A stretch of 64,000 bases of DNA from Saccopteryx bilineata (taxonomy: Eukaryota; Chordata; Mammalia; Chiroptera; Emballonuridae), in NCBI RefSeq assembly GCF_036850765.1, contig NC_089492.1:295514590-295578589 (forward strand), in the 5' to 3' direction. Position 1 is the first letter of the stretch; every line of letters starts with the position of its first letter. The notes under the pieces were generated by a model, which had not been told where the DNA came from, did no database searches, and saw nothing but the letters and a program-made list of their open reading frames with translations. Below are positions 31,361 to 49,193 of this stretch, piece by piece. A program made the translations under genes and the position numbers.

Positions 31361-34329
31361 CGAGGTCTCTACAGGTTGGTTGATGCTGCGCTATGGGGGG
31401 GTCACAGGTCATTGCGTCTGGTCATGAGGCCAGCCATGGCGTCCCTTTGGCTTTCGCTGCTTTTCTGGGCCCTTAGCTACAATACAAATGAAGCCTAGAT
31501 GTTATCTCTAGTTTGACCAAAACTCTGGTCTGTGTGGTCAACTGACCTGAGGCTTTCTTTGTTCCTGAGATGATGTGATGCAGATCAGAACCGCATTGTC
31601 CTGATTGCTTAATGATTAAAGGAGTGGACATGGCGGGGAGAAGGAGGTGGGTGAATCCGAGGCTGGATGCAGAGGCCAGGGGGAGTCTGCCTCAGTTTCC
31701 CCATTCCACTTGGCAAGGAGTTTTCCTAGCCTTTTCCTGTCCTGCCTCTGTCTGACTATGGTCAGGGAAGGATGTCCAAGGGAGGTGGGTTGTCCTGAGT
31801 CTCCAAGGGGCAGAGGAATTGGCCAAGAGAACCCTGGACTCCAGGAGGACAGTGGTGAGCTGTGGCCGGGCAGCGGCCGAGGTCTGGCCCTGGCCTCTAG
31901 TGACTGCCTGGCTGCCCAGGGTCGTGGGTCGTGGGTCATCACAGCTCCCAGCCATGCTTGGTCCTCCTCAGCCTACCTGCCCAGAGTCCCTGGGGACCAG
32001 CTGTCACCCTGGCCTCCTGCAGGATGCCACTGAGGTGGAGCTGGTGCCCCCAATGAAGGAATGGGTCCAAGCCTGGGCCCCACGCAGCAGCAGGACATGG
32101 GGCTGCCTGTGGTCCCAGAGCTTAGCCCTTTAGCAAGACGCTGCTGCCTGTGTTGATTTATTTCCCTTGGCCAAGGTTGGTCTGGGAGCCAGGATGCTGT
32201 TGGGAGGCCCCTCAGGGGTCAGTCTTTGGGCTGGGTTGGGCTGCTGGTTGGCTCAGGGGACTCTGGGACCTCACTGTAGGTATGACCTTCACAGGAGTCA
32301 GGACCCCAGCGATGAGGAGATGGGGTTGTCACACCGCCAGCGTCCATAGCCCTATTGCAGGAGCACAGAGAGCCGTGGGGTCTTTCTGGTTCTCTATCTG
32401 TTCCTGGCCTTTGGATTTGCAGTACATTAGCTTCTCTCTCCTGCCTATGGGGAGTCCTCTGTAACCTCATAATGGGCAATGCTGGGGACCCAGAGAGGCA
32501 TCGAGTGTGATCCCAGCCTCAAAGGTCAGGCTAGCCAGGGACTGTTGGGTTCCTGGGGTTGCCTTGTACGGGGTCAGTGCGGGGAGCTGGTCCCTGCTCT
32601 CCAGGAGCTCGGAGCTCACAGTCTGCTGGTGCAGGTGTGGCGTGCGGTCCAGGATGCATCCATGATCATGGGAGGACAGAGAACAAGTGCCTGTGTCCTA
32701 AGGGAGAGGGACAGTGGCCACCTCGGAGTCCCGCCAACCTGGCGAGGCCCAACCTTGCTGCTCTGGCTGTAGGCTATGACACTGGCCACTGAGCATGTCT
32801 GAGCCCCGGCGGGAGGAGGCTCTGACCCTCCATCAGCAGTCCCGGGCCCTTTTGGAACCCTGGGCTGAGTAGGCATCACCCACATGTCCCTCCTCATGCG
32901 GAGGTCACGTGGTGGAGAGCGAGCTGAGTCCGACTCGGGCAGCCTGCCCCCAGAGCTCGTCCTTCGGTCTGGGCGGCAGTTGTGGGCTCAGGATTTGGTG
33001 CCTGTAGCTGCATGTGGCCTGTGCCGGATCCATGCATTCTGCTGTCTGAGAAGACGGGACAGTTGAGCTGAGGGGAGTGAAGAGTCTGGGAAGGCTTCCT
33101 GGCGGAGGTGCCCTTTTCACCAGGCCCTGGCAGCACGCCTGGAAGGAAGTACCTGCAGGAAGGGCCAGGACCGGAGAGTGCACCCACCCCGAAGATGCAG
33201 GCTGGCCCGGTGGCCCGATTGAGGGTGATGGCCATAAGATGGCCCATGGGAGTATTCTAGGTTTTTGGTTTTTTTAAACAAGTTTCGGTTACCAACACTT
33301 AAGATCTGTATGTGCTGGATGGGGCAGGTGGGCTGGGCCATGCTCCGGCCCCTCCCAGGTACACCTGCCACTGTAATGGTCGGCCAAGGTTCTAGGGAGT
33401 TCTAGACACTTCTCTGTCTCATGGGGAAAGTGGGGGTTGGTGAGGGCGGCTGCTTGTCCCCACTGAGTGCGGGGACCTCACTCATTCTCTGGCCTGGGCC
33501 CCTGAGGAGACTGCGCAGGACTGGTGGGGAGGTGGAGGGGGGTATTGTGTATGACTGGCAGTGAGGGTGTGGGTCCTCAGAGACCTGGGAGGCCCGGGGG
33601 TGGTGGGGGAGACAGAACAGAAGCCTGCGATGAACTCTCCAGCATGCGGGAAAACCCGAGAGAGGCGCAGGTCACGTTCCAGGGATGCGTCATCTCCCAG
33701 TGGACTGAGTGGGGTGGGGGCATGAGGTCTAGATGATGTCGCAGGGACAGTCCCCCATGTTCTGACGCAGGCCAGGGAAGACGGGGCAGGCAGGTTTCAG
33801 GCCCCTGAGGGGTGAAGCGCTCACAGAAAAGGGAAGTGGGGGAGGCTGGTGCCGTGGGGCTTCCCACCATGCGGGCCACCCCGGGGGCAGTGTCCCTGGG
33901 CAGAACAAGAGTCTGAGGGTCAGAGGCCGCCTTGCTGAACCAGCAGGTTGTGGGCAGCAGACCAGACCTGGGAAGGAAATGAGGGCTGTTGTAGACACGG
34001 GTGGACGCTGGCAGGAGAGCGGCCTGCGATGTGATAGAGGCCGGCGTGCATGGCCACCAGGGATTGGACACGTGCTCACCCTGGAAAGGTCCGCGGCCAG
34101 GTCAGGTGGAAGAGTGGGCGGGCCTTCCAGAGAGACCCAAGGTGGATGGTGAGATGGGGGTGGGGGCCCCAAGGGGACAGAATCTTTGCAAGATGACGTG
34201 ATGGGTTTCGGAGTTGCTGCAGTGGGTTTGGGCAGGGGGTGGCACGAAGTGAGCTGCCTCTAAACACCAGCGTCACTAAGGGACAGTCCCTGTACTGTGC
34301 CATCTGCCCCTTCCAAGGATGCTTTAGCC
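31361..34329. other. ZNF787 intron 1, mostly unique DNA
   Basis: No exon, RNA gene or clear young repeat is seen. GC is moderate to high. Several open frames of 60-160 codons lack splice context and similarity. Confidence 0.5.
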
Positions 34330-34930
34330 TGGCCTGATGTATTCACAGGTTGGTGTGGCCATCGCCACAGTACTTTTAGGGCATTCTTGTGACCCCGAAA
34401 AAGACGCCACCCTCGGCTCCGGGAACCTCCAAGTGAACATCTCTCCGTGCATCTGCCCATTCTGGACGCGTCGTGTACACTCGTTCACAGCGACGATGTT
34501 TCCAGGTCGCTGGTGACGCTGCACAGCTTGGAGCCTCCTTCCTCCGTGTGGGACAGCCCCCGCACTGGAACGTGTCTGCCTTGGGCTCTGTGATGTGCGC
34601 TTCTGTGAGCGCGTGTGCTGTGTCCTGTGAACGCACTGTCATTTCTCTGGAGGGCGTGTGCAAAAGTGGGTTGCGGGGACCCACGGCCCCACCCCGGTGT
34701 GCGGGTTCCAGTGTCCCCACGTCCTCGCCCACCCCTGCTGTCTCTCCTCCTCCTTGTGTCCACTCTGCGGCGTGCAGCGGGCCCTCACTGGTTTTAGCTG
34801 ATGCGCACGGATGTCCCCAGAGGCAGTGATGGTGACCATCTGGTCACGTGCCCGCTGGCACTGGGCATGTTTTCTTTGGAGACACGGCTGTTCTGATCCT
34901 TTGCCCCTTTTTAACTGGGTTGTTTGAACT
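34330..34930 (-). mobile_element. Old, GC-shifted L1 fragment, antisense
   Basis: The ordered motifs ATTCACAGGTTGGTGTGGCC, GTGATGGTGACCATCTGG, TTTTCTTTGGAGACACGG, CTGATCCTTTGCCCC and TTTTTAACTGGGTTG follow the antisense L1 ORF2 end. Many substitutions are toward C and G. Confidence 0.65.
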
Positions 34931-36320
34931 GAGGGACTTAGAAAGACAAGTTCCTCTGTGTTATGAGGAGGAGTGTGGGCCCGGGTTTGGGAATGAGGGT
35001 GGTGGTGGGGGTGGGCAGGGAGAGGGTAGGAGCTGGGGAATACGCATGTGCACCACTTGGTGGGGTGAGGGGAGGGTCAAGGCTGAGAAGTAGCCACTGG
35101 ATTTGCTGGCCAGAGTGTTAGAGGGGACAGCAGTTCGAGAATGGCCGGGAGGTCGAGCAGGCGGTGCCAGAGAAGCCAGGAGGGGCAGAAAGTGAGTGGG
35201 CACCCGGGAGAAGGGTCTGGGGCAGGGTTAGGCATGGTGTGAGCGGCCTATCCTGCCAGGGAGCAGCCTGGCCCCCAGATGTGGGAGAAGGAGAAGGAGG
35301 AAAAGGGTTGGCAGCCGAAGAAAGAGCAGGTTAATTGGTGGGCGGGAGTCCAGGGGAGGTGAGTGGGATCTGATAACAACAATAACAATAATTTGTCTCC
35401 AGTTTACTAGCCGCGGGGCCCTGCTGCTCCACGCGCTAATTGGATCCTGTGGGCAAAGCCAGGCTGGGGTGGGTGGGGCACAGGGACTGTGGGTGTGGGG
35501 CTTTGCACTGCTGGCTGAGAACTAGGGGAGCTGGGTGGGGAGGTCAAGGCAGGGCGGAGCCCCCCTCACCCACAGGACATGTCCAGTTCCACGCTCAGTC
35601 CTACTCCGGAACTGCCCAGGCCTTGTCCAGGAAGCCGCACGCCCCACCAGCCAGGTTGGGGCTGGCCACGCCACAGCCCCGGTTCCCCTCTCTGCAATCA
35701 TGCCCCCCCCCGTGGGAAGGGGCAGCCCCCAACTCTGCGACCCTGGGGGCAGGGCCGGAGGCCGAGGCAGCTGTGAGAATGAGTGAGTGGATGAATGAGT
35801 GAGCCCCTTCATGATGTGCCGCCCCCCCCTCCCCGGCCTTGTGCGCCTGCCCCTGTGGGTACCCGCTCTCCCCCATGCGCTGAGGCCCAGGGCTGCCAGG
35901 TGGGTGCAGGGGCACTGAAATGCGCCGGTGGCATCCATTCTTAGATGGAGGGTGCCAACCCCCGCCCCCAGCTTCCAGCTGTCTGTCCCGGAGGGTTTTC
36001 TGCCCTCTTAGGCTGGCACAGACTCAGACAGATAACAGAGAAACCTAAGAGCTGTATTTCCATGCCAGGAGGGCCCGCAGGAGTGACCAGGCTTGCGTGC
36101 TAGTACAACAGGTAACTGAGAGGCAGGTAGCTGTGTCCCCTGGACACTAAAGGAGAATAGACCCCTCAAAGACATGCTTGTACAGATTTCTCCCTTTGCC
36201 CCGACTCCCTACATCTGGAGATCAGACTCTTCCTCCCGTGTAGCAAGGGCACTTTCATGGGTGCTAGGAGGGATCTCATCGGGAAGAAGCCAGTCAAGCA
36301 CCCGTCTTGTACCAGCTGTT
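34931..36320. other. ZNF787 intron 1, no gene recognised
   Basis: Unique GC-rich DNA without recognised elements. Confidence 0.45.
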
Positions 36321-36322
36321 GC

Positions 36323-36491
36323 CTTTTTTTTTTTCAGATTATTTATTGATTTTAGAGGAGAGAGATGGAGGGGAGGAGCAGGAACCATTAACTCCCATAT
36401 GTGCCTTGACCAGGCAAGCCCAGGGTTTCGAACCCATGACCTCAGCGTTCCAGGTTGACGCTTTATCCACTGTGCCACTACAGGTCAGGCT
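36323..36491 (-). mobile_element. tRNA-derived SINE, type C
   Basis: Minus strand GCCTGACCTGTAGTGGCACA. Flanks GCTGTTGC at 36315-36322 and 36492-36499. Confidence 0.85.
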
Positions 36492-36614
36492 GCTGTTGCG
36501 TTAAAGTCAAGACGAACTGGAAAATGAGACTGTTCTGTGCAGAGTTTTCCTCAGACCAACTTTCCTGCTTCACTCCCCGGTCACTCACTGTCTTCCCCTT
36601 TCTGTCCACCACGG

Positions 36615-36617
<3 letters not shown>

Positions 36618-36662
<45 letters not shown>
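36618..36662 (+). repeat. (TG)n microsatellite
   Basis: About 20 uninterrupted TG units followed by degenerate copies. Confidence 0.97.
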
Positions 36663-36663
<1 letters not shown>

Positions 36664-37069
36664 ATGCACGCGCGCATGTGTGTGCTTGTGTATGTTTCCA
36701 TGTTGATTGGTTCCCTCTGCTGTGTCCTGGCAGTGAGGCTCCTGGCCGATATTAGTTAGCACCCGCTGAATGCGTGGGGAACTTGCGTGGCTGCTAGGTT
36801 GGTGGCGGACACCTTGAATGCTTCAGACGGGACCAGCGTCCCCGGCTGCCTAGCCCAGGACCACCCCACAGCCCGCCGGTTCCCTAGGGCGGATAAGGAT
36901 GGCCCCGGCCGCACACAGCCCTGGGATGCCTGGCCCTGGCTGCAAGAAGCCGGGCCTCAGCTGGAGGCACCAGCTGGGAAGTCCCTCTTCGCATCCGCAC
37001 ACTCAGCTGCATGTGGAGTCCCTTGGCAAACAAGTTTGGACGGAGAAGGCAGAGGAGCAGCCTCTCTTA

Positions 37070-37097
37070 TCCCCTCCCCCCCCCCCCCCCCCCCCAG
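37070..37097 (+). repeat. Poly-C run
   Basis: More than 20 consecutive C after CCCCT; G-quadruplex-prone on the other strand and error-prone in sequencing. Confidence 0.9.
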
Positions 37098-37109
37098 TGC
37101 TTGGCGGTT

Positions 37110-38040
37110 TTCTTCTGTTCATTCTTTCATGCATATTTAATGCTTACAGTGTAAATAGAGGGCCTGTACACTTGTTTAACTTATATTCACTTTTTAATTG
37201 CTCCATAATTCACATGCTGTAAAAACTCCTTTATAAACGTGTGCAGATCAGTGTTGTTCACATAGAGTGTCACCGCTATCTGGTCACAGGATGTCACTCC
37301 AGAAACACTCCGTGTCCCTAGCCCAGCCTCGGCAGCCATGTAGCTCTGTCCTGGAGATTTATTTTTTTGTATTTTTCTGAAGTGAGAAGCAGGGAGGCAG
37401 ACAGACAGGCTCCTGCATGCTCCCGACTGGGGTCCACCCAGCATACCCTCTAGAGGGCGATGTTGCGGCTGGAGCCGTCCTTAGTGCCTGGGCCAACTTT
37501 GCTCCAATGGAGCCTTGGCTGTGGGAGGGGAAGAGAGAGACAGAAGAAGGAGAGGGGGAAGGGTGGAGAAGCAGATGGGTGCCTCTCTTGTGTGCCCTGG
37601 CTGGGAATCGAACCTGGGACTTCCACACGGCAGCTGACACTCTACTGCTAAGCCAACCGGCCAGGGCCCTGGAGATTTCTTTGTGCCCTTGGTGGCTGTT
37701 TCTTCCACCCAGCCTTTGGGTCCTCTCTGCTTTCCAGCCACTGTTATGGATAGTGCTGTGAGAAGCTTTATGCGCAGGTCTGTGTGTGGACACATGCTTT
37801 ATTTCTTGGGCACCCCTGGAATGGCAAGTCACCTGGTACCTGCTTCCCCTCCAAGGACCCACCAGGTTGTTTTCCACAGGTGCTGCCCCATCCACCGCCG
37901 TGCGTGAGGGCCCCTGTGCTTGCCCTGTGGGACCTGAATACCCGGTTGAGTTTTCATTCCACTTTGCCCCTCAGCACCTCATGACTGTCCCATGTGACAC
38001 ATAGTCCTTGTGGCCATGAAAAAAAAAAGTACCACCTCAC
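37110..38040 (-). mobile_element. Old L1 fragments, antisense, split by a SINE
   Basis: 37110-37330 and about 37680-38040 have the character of antisense L1 ORF2/3' sequence, for example GATAGTGCTGTGAGAAGC and GTGTGTGGACACATGCTTTA. Confidence 0.55.
37361..37667 (-). mobile_element. tRNA-derived SINE, type A with internal deletion
   Basis: Minus-strand copy of 307 bp lacking part of the centre. Flanks CCTGGAGATTT at 37350-37360 and 37668-37678. Confidence 0.88.
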
Positions 38041-39209
38041 AGTCTTTTTCCCTTACCATAGAAGCGTTACCCATTACGGTAAAAATTGGGAAAGAAAGGT
38101 AATGGTTAAAATTGCTCCAATTGTCAGCAGGGGTGGCCATGGACTGCACGGTTTCTGAGGCTGTGACACCTGTGGACCACGTCTATATGATGTACTCAGT
38201 GTTCCTCCTCCCCCTGCCATGGGGCTGATGGGTTCTTTCCAGTTTTTCCCTGCTCTGAATTTCTTTCTCTCTTTTTCTTTTCTCTTTTTTTTTGCAAGAA
38301 GCATTTTCTGGGGTGGGTTTGGGTTTTCCCTCGTGAGCTAGAGGGATGGGGTTACCAGGCAGGGGCTGCCTGAAATCGTGTCACCTGTCCTGTGTAGATT
38401 TCACCTGCCCCAGGCCCACCATGTTGCAGATGCTGGGCGCCCAGTAGTCTCAGGGTCACTGGGATGGGGGCAGTGCAGAGGCTGGGTGTTTCTTTGAGGA
38501 GGTAACGCCTGCGGCCCTGAAGGGTGATGGCTGCTGACAGGTGTGTCTCCCTCCATGTTCTGACATCACATATATCCCGGGAGTCTCTGTCCCCTTAGCG
38601 CAGCACTGAGTACTCTCACTGTTTGGCTATGGCCACTGCTGTCCAGGTGTCCTTGCTGCATCTCTGAGCCCGTTTCCGCATCTGTAAAATGCGTGGTGGT
38701 GCCCACCTCAAAGGGGCCTGCATTTCAAATGACCGCCCAGTCCCCATCTGGCCTGTGAGGCCCGGTGGGAGAATCTGTGCACATTTGTGGCTGGCCTGGG
38801 GCCGCCCCGACCCTTTGCACTCGCTACCCTGTCCCTCCCCACATGCCTCCTTGGAGATCCTTCCAGACCTGTTCCTGCTGGTCATGGCCACACTTCTAAG
38901 CCCATGAGCACTTGCTACTTGAGCATGTGGGGAAAGACAGGGGTTTTGTGTCTGCAGGTCTCTGCCCATGTTGGAAAGGGGGCTATCATGGGGGTGGGCC
39001 AATGGTTCTGGGTGGCTGCAGCCTGCTTCTCTGCCTGCCCTCCCCCCGCCACTCCAGGTTGTGTGGCCTCAGGCTGGTCCCACTGTCTGCAGGACGAAGC
39101 TGGGCACTCGGATCTCGAGCGCTGATGGGCGCTGAGATGCATCTGCCCACCAGGCTTCCTGTCCTCCAGCATCATGTAAACTATCCTTCCGTCTCATCCC
39201 TTCTGGCAG
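38041..39209. other. ZNF787 intron 1, 3' part
   Basis: Holds an MIR-like scrap at about 38655-38700 (CATCTGTAAAATGCG). Nothing else is recognised before the coding exon's acceptor. Confidence 0.45.
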
Positions 39210-39219
39210 GGACCCACAC

Positions 39220-39298
39220 ATGGAGCTGCGGGAAGAGGCCTGGTCTCCGGGGCCGCTGGATTCCGAGGACCAGCAGATGGCCAGTCACGAGAACCCAG
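39220..39298 (+). CDS. ZNF787: ZNF787 first coding exon
   Basis: The exon starts at 39210 after a CTGGCAG acceptor and carries ten untranslated bases. It encodes 26 residues (starting MELREEAWSPGPLDSEDQQ and ending SHENP) plus the first base of the next codon. The donor is GGTGAG at 39298-39303. The sequence agrees with my memory of the human ZNF787 N-terminus. The ATG context (ACACATGG) is acceptable, and no longer in-frame start exists in this exon. The phase-1 end joins cleanly to the acceptor at 44760, restoring valine in [10 protein letters not shown]. The start looks secure because the total length then equals the human 382 residues. Confidence 0.95.
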
Positions 39299-39879
39299 GT
39301 GAGGCAGCCTCAGCAGTTGTCATCTGACCCTGTGCCCCCACCCTCCAATGCCTCTGGGGTCACCCATCCTTCCTGCAGGCCCCATTAACCCGGCCTCAGC
39401 CAGGCCACCCCCTTGGGCTGGGGAGTCTCCAGGTTTCCTCCCGGCTGTCGTCCCCGGGAAACTGCACGGGCCACCCTCCCACTGTCCCTCATTAGGGGTG
39501 GACCCTGACCCCCCAGCATCCTGGGGTGCTCTGCCCTTGGTTCTCTCAGGAGCCTGGAGACCTGCATGTTGGTGGGCTGGGTGGTGGGACCGCTCGCAGG
39601 GAAGCTGGGTGCCGGGTTTTATTTAATAAAGCATCGTGTGGGCTGAATGCGCAGCGCTCACGGGGTAGTGGGGGTGGGGTAAAGTGCGGGAAGCATTCAC
39701 GCAGCTCGCTGGCCTCCAGAAAGGGCCAGAGGGAGACACTTCTAGCCACGCCCCCCGGAAGTGAGCGGGTGACCGCCTACCCATGAAACCTGACTCAAAG
39801 CACACAGGCGCAGAGCACAGTGCCCGGTTTACCCTCGGCCTCCTGCTTCCTCCTTGTCAGATGTCCTTGGCCCTTTCTG

Positions 39880-40300
39880 CCTTTTAAAAATTAACTTGAA
39901 AATCTGGTTCATTGTGGAACTTGCAAACCTAGATACAGGGTGTAACAACCCTCCCCTTTGCCCCACTGGATTTGGCGATTAGCAACAATACTTGTGTCAC
40001 ACCGTGGCCCTAGTTTTGTGGGTTTGTTCCCCCCCCCGCATTATTTTAAAGAAAATCCCAGACATTGTATCATTTCACTTCTAAATCCTCCAATGGATAA
40101 GGGTCCAAAAAAAAAAACACCCCAAAAAACAAAAACCAACTAACTGTAAAAACATGAATCTCACAGAACAAAATGGTATTCCTCAATTATCATCTAATAC
40201 ACAGTCTGTGCTGAAATGTTCAAAATTGTCCCCAAAATGTGTGTTTGCCTTGGAGTAAGTTACGTTTTAATTTTATAAGTTATTCATTGTGTCATTCTCT
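39880..40300 (-). mobile_element. Old L1 3' UTR-like fragment
   Basis: The segments TTTTAAAGAAAATCCCAGAC, ATTGTATCATTTCACTTCT and CAATTATCATCTAATACACA resemble antisense L1M 3' sequence. Confidence 0.55.
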
Positions 40301-40318
40301 TAAAAAATCTTTAAGGAG

Positions 40319-40634
40319 GTCTTGGCTGGTGGCTCAGTGCATAGCATGTAGACCCTGCGTGCAGAAGTCGGGTTCACTTCCCCTCAGGGCACATAGGAAA
40401 AGTAACTATTCACTTCTCCCCCCCCCATCTCTTTTCCCCTCCCACAGCCAGTGGGTCGATTGGTTCGAGCGTGGCTCCAGGAGCTGAGGACAGCTCCGCT
40501 GGAATGCATCAGCCTCAGGCACTAAAAATAGCTGGGTACTCCAGCATTGGCCCCAGATGGGGTTGCAGGGTAGATCCCGTTTGGGGTGTGTGTGGGAGTC
40601 TATCTCCCCTCCTCTCACCAAAAAAATGAAAATA
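40319..40634 (+). mobile_element. tRNA-derived SINE, type A variant
   Basis: CTTGGCTGGTGGCTCAGTGC start, CAGCCTCAGGCACTAAAAAT interior, CTATCTCCCCTCCTCTCACC end; same subfamily as 7726-8069. Confidence 0.75.
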
Positions 40635-40639
40635 AAAAT

Positions 40640-45830
<5,191 letters not shown>

Positions 45831-46470
45831 GGGCGGGGAGGGGGCCCGGGGGATGGGCCCCTCAGGCTCGGCGGGAGCAACGGCGGCGCAGGACCCATAG
45901 ACATGGGGAGAAATGGACCGAGGGGGCCCGGGCGCTGGTCCGCAGCGCCCTCTCTTCCCCGCAGTTGTGGTCCAGCAGTGCCGTGGCCTCGGGGATGCTC
46001 ACCTCCCGCGGCGCCCCGGCGCTGGACCTGGCCTGCCCCTTGTAGGTTCTCGGCGAAGCCCGAGATAGATGATGTGAACTAGAGACCAAGAGATGACAAA
46101 CCCACGAGCGAAAGACCATGTCCCCACTTTCTCTTCCCCACCGTCGTGGGCGTGGCGAGGAATAAGGCCTTTTCATTTAGGGGGGCCCCAGAGAAGGAAG
46201 GGAAAGAGGAGTCCTTTTCCTTTTTTAGAATTTTCTTTTAATCATACCCACCTGACCTCATCCACCATTATTTTTCTCTTCTCCCGTGGGTCCCATCCTT
46301 CTCCTTGCCCAAGCCCGCCCCCTCCCCCCATCCTGGGTCTGGGGGCGCAGAAATGCGGGAGTAGAACCAACCCCTATCCAAGGTGCCCCTTGGAGAAGGT
46401 CCGTCCCTATTCTGTGGCCTGGGTGCGGTGGAGGAAGGGGGTGGGGGCCAATAAATGGCACTATCCGATT
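45831..46470 (+). other. ZNF787: ZNF787 3' UTR
   Basis: GC-rich DNA continues without repeats from the stop codon to the poly(A) signal. The end is inferred as about 15 bases after the hexamer. Confidence 0.7.
46450..46455 (+). terminator. ZNF787: Poly(A) signal of ZNF787
   Basis: A canonical AATAAA lies 620 bp after the stop codon. It is followed within 20 bp by a GT-rich element (GATTGTGTCTGCTGTGCGTG). Confidence 0.8.
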
Positions 46471-46729
46471 GTGTCTGCTGTGCGTGATTCTTGAGTTAGG
46501 GAGGGACAAGGGCTAGAGGCAACGGAGAGGGCCAGCTGCTCGGTGAGTTCATGCCCAGCCTGGGTGCGGACTGGGCCGTTTCCCTGGGCGAGTGACCTGA
46601 CCAGGTCACCTGCAGCTGGTCCTGAGCCACAGAGGGCCAGCCACCGTGTGTCTAGGCGTGTGAGGATCTAGGGCTGCTTACTGCTGCTTTTTAAAGGAAT
46701 AGCCAAAAATTAAAAAATAAAAGTAAAAA

Positions 46730-46917
46730 AAGACCTGACCTGTGGTGGCTCAGTGGATAAAGCGTCGACCTGGAAATGCTGAGGTCGCCAGTTCAAAACC
46801 CTGGGCTTGCCTGGTCAAGGCACATATGGAGTTGATGCTTCCAGCTCCTCTCTCTCTTTCTCTCTCTGTCTCTTTCCCTCTCTCTCTCCTCTCTAAAATG
46901 AATAAATAAAAAAAATT
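46730..46917 (+). mobile_element. tRNA-derived SINE, type C
   Basis: GACCTGACCTGTGGTGGCTC to an AATGAATAAATAAAAAAAAT tail. AAAGGAATAGCC occurs on both sides (about 46694 and 46918). The 5' copy is separated from the SINE by about 28 bp of A-rich filler. Confidence 0.85.
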
Positions 46918-46919
46918 AA

Positions 46920-48190
46920 AGGAATAGCCCGTTAATATCAATTCTGCTCAAAGGACAGACGGTGGCAGGTGGCTTGTGTCTACGTGACAGTGAGGAGCCC
47001 ACCCCCTACCTGACTTCTGTGAGCCCGGGTGCCCCTCCCTGTGTCCAGCTTCTGGGAGGTGTTGGCCTAGAAATGTACCTCTCTCCCCCCTCCACACATC
47101 CCCCCGGGGTGGGGGTCACACCTCACTGCAGAGGAAGCTGGAAGTGTCCCTGCTAGGCTGCTTACGGGGTCCCACTGCAGGGACTAAGGAGGGGTGCACA
47201 GGACGAGGGTATGACATCTGTCCAGTGCCTGACGAGGCCCTTGCTGTCAGGGCCCCAGCCTTGTGAGGTGAGGGCTGCTGGCACGTGGTTCGTTGGGTGG
47301 TACCCTCTGATGCCAATTCCAATTCCCAGTCCTCGGGATCTTGGGAGGCTGCTGTGGGCGGTCCTGTGGGGTAGAGAGCCGAGCTGGCCACGGGTTGTTT
47401 TCAGCCTGGCAGGATGCCGAGGAGGCTGGTGGGGGTTGGGGGTAGAGGGTTTCGCGCTCCCCTCACAGCAGCAGAGGAGGGGCTGGAGGAGGAATTGAGG
47501 TTTCCCATCTGAGCCCCAAATCTGGCTCCCGGAGGACGTATTTAGGCTATCATGGGAGGGCATGATTTCAGGTCGGAAGAGCATGTTTTTAAGTGTCCGT
47601 CCATCCCCTCATGCAAAATCAGTGCACTGGGCTCAGCTTACTTTGAGATCTCAGGTCACTTTAAAGGAGGGAGGGGTGAAACTTGCCGGTCCAAAAGATG
47701 GGCATGGGGACTCCAGGACTGAGATAACATTGCCCAATGGACCTTGGCTACTTTTGGAAGTGGGAGATGGGGAGGGAGGAGGGAGGAGGGAAGAGAGGAG
47801 TTGTGGGCACCTGGGTGGCAGGCAGGAGGTGTCCTGTCACTCAAGTATATAGAAGCCAGCAGCTTCTGATTCCTGCAGCAGCTTAGAGTGGCTGGGAGGA
47901 TGGGGACAGTGTGTGTATCAGCTCTCATGTCGGCCTCATTGTCTCCTACCCAAGGAGGAGTGGCGGGAGCTCACAGCAGGGCAAGAAAAGTTCAGGGCCA
48001 ATTTCTATGGCCACAGATGGGCAGCGTGGCCCCGGGTACATGAACTGATCACTCTCACGCGCTCTGCTTCCTCCTCTGTGCAAAGAAGAGCTTGCCTGAC
48101 CTGGGAGACTTGTCTCAAGGGCCACCCTGGGGGTGTCTGTAACAGCCTAGTGCTCAGTCCCTGACAATGATTTTTTTTTAAAGCCTGAGT
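46920..48190. other. ZNF787-NLRP5 intergenic, no gene recognised
   Basis: Unique DNA downstream of ZNF787; no exon-like structure seen. Confidence 0.45.
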
Positions 48191-48197
48191 GAACCAG

Positions 48198-48412
48198 CAC
48201 TGGCCGGGTACCTCTGTTGGTTACAGTGTCAGAGCGATATGCGCCAAAGTTGCAGGTTCAATCCCCAGTCAGGGCACATACAAGAGTCAACCAATGAATG
48301 CATAAATAAGTAGAACAATAAATCAATCTCTCTCTCTCTCCCCTCCCTCTCTTTCCTTCTCTCTCTCTCCCCCTCTCTTTTACTCCCTCTCTCAAATCAA
48401 TAATTAAATTTT
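48198..48412 (+). mobile_element. tRNA-derived SINE, Ves-like
   Basis: CACTGGCCGGGTACCTCTG, B box CAGGTTCAATCCCC, GTCAACCAATGAATGCATAA and a CTCTCTC tail. This is the closest match to the Ves family. Confidence 0.8.
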
Positions 48413-48783
48413 AAACATTTAGTCTGGTATGAACCAACCTGAACACATCCATAACCCATTTTGGTCTAAGGGCCTCCAGTGTCCAATTCTTCAGCGTGAA
48501 TTCAGGAGAACAAAGTCCTTCCCATAAACAAATGAAATATGTGCAGTGATGGATGTGGCTAATTATCTGGATGTTGGAAACCCTTTCCCAATGTACACAC
48601 AGGTCAAATCAACACAGGGTACACGTTAACGATCTTACTATTTTATCTCTTCATTGTGCTTCGGCAAAGCTGGAAAAAAAAACACAAAGAGAATTAAGGT
48701 TCAGAAGCTCACATCAGTAACTTTGGTTTCCTTTTCATGATCTTGAGCCAGAATTGTTCTTAATTTGTTTTTTTTGTTGTTGT

Positions 48784-49178
48784 TGTTGTTGTTTTGTTTT
48801 GTTTTGGGGTTTTTTTTGTATTTTTCTGAAGCTGGAAACGGGGAGAGACAGTCAGACAGACTCCCGCATGCGCCCGACCGGGATCCACCCGGCACGCCCA
48901 CCAGGGGCGACGCTCTGCCCACCAGGGGGCGATGCTCTGCCGCAACCAGAGCCACTCTAGTGCCTGGGGCAGAAGCCAAGGAGCCATCCCCAGCGCCCGG
49001 GCCATCTTTGCTCCAATGGAGCCTTAGCTGCGGGAGGGGAAGAGAGAGACAGAGAGGAAGGAGGGGAGGGAGTGGAGAAGCAAATGGGCGCTTCTCCTAT
49101 GTGCCCTGGCCGGGAATTGAACCTGGGTCCCCGGCACGCCAGGCGGACGCTCTACCGCTGAGCCAACAGGCCAGGGCC
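48784..49178 (-). mobile_element. tRNA-derived SINE, type A
   Basis: Full copy with the 15-bp duplication CTTAATTTGTTTTTT at 48769-48783 and 49179-49193, inside the tail of the following SINE. Confidence 0.92.
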
Positions 49179-49193
49179 CTTAATTTGTTTTTT

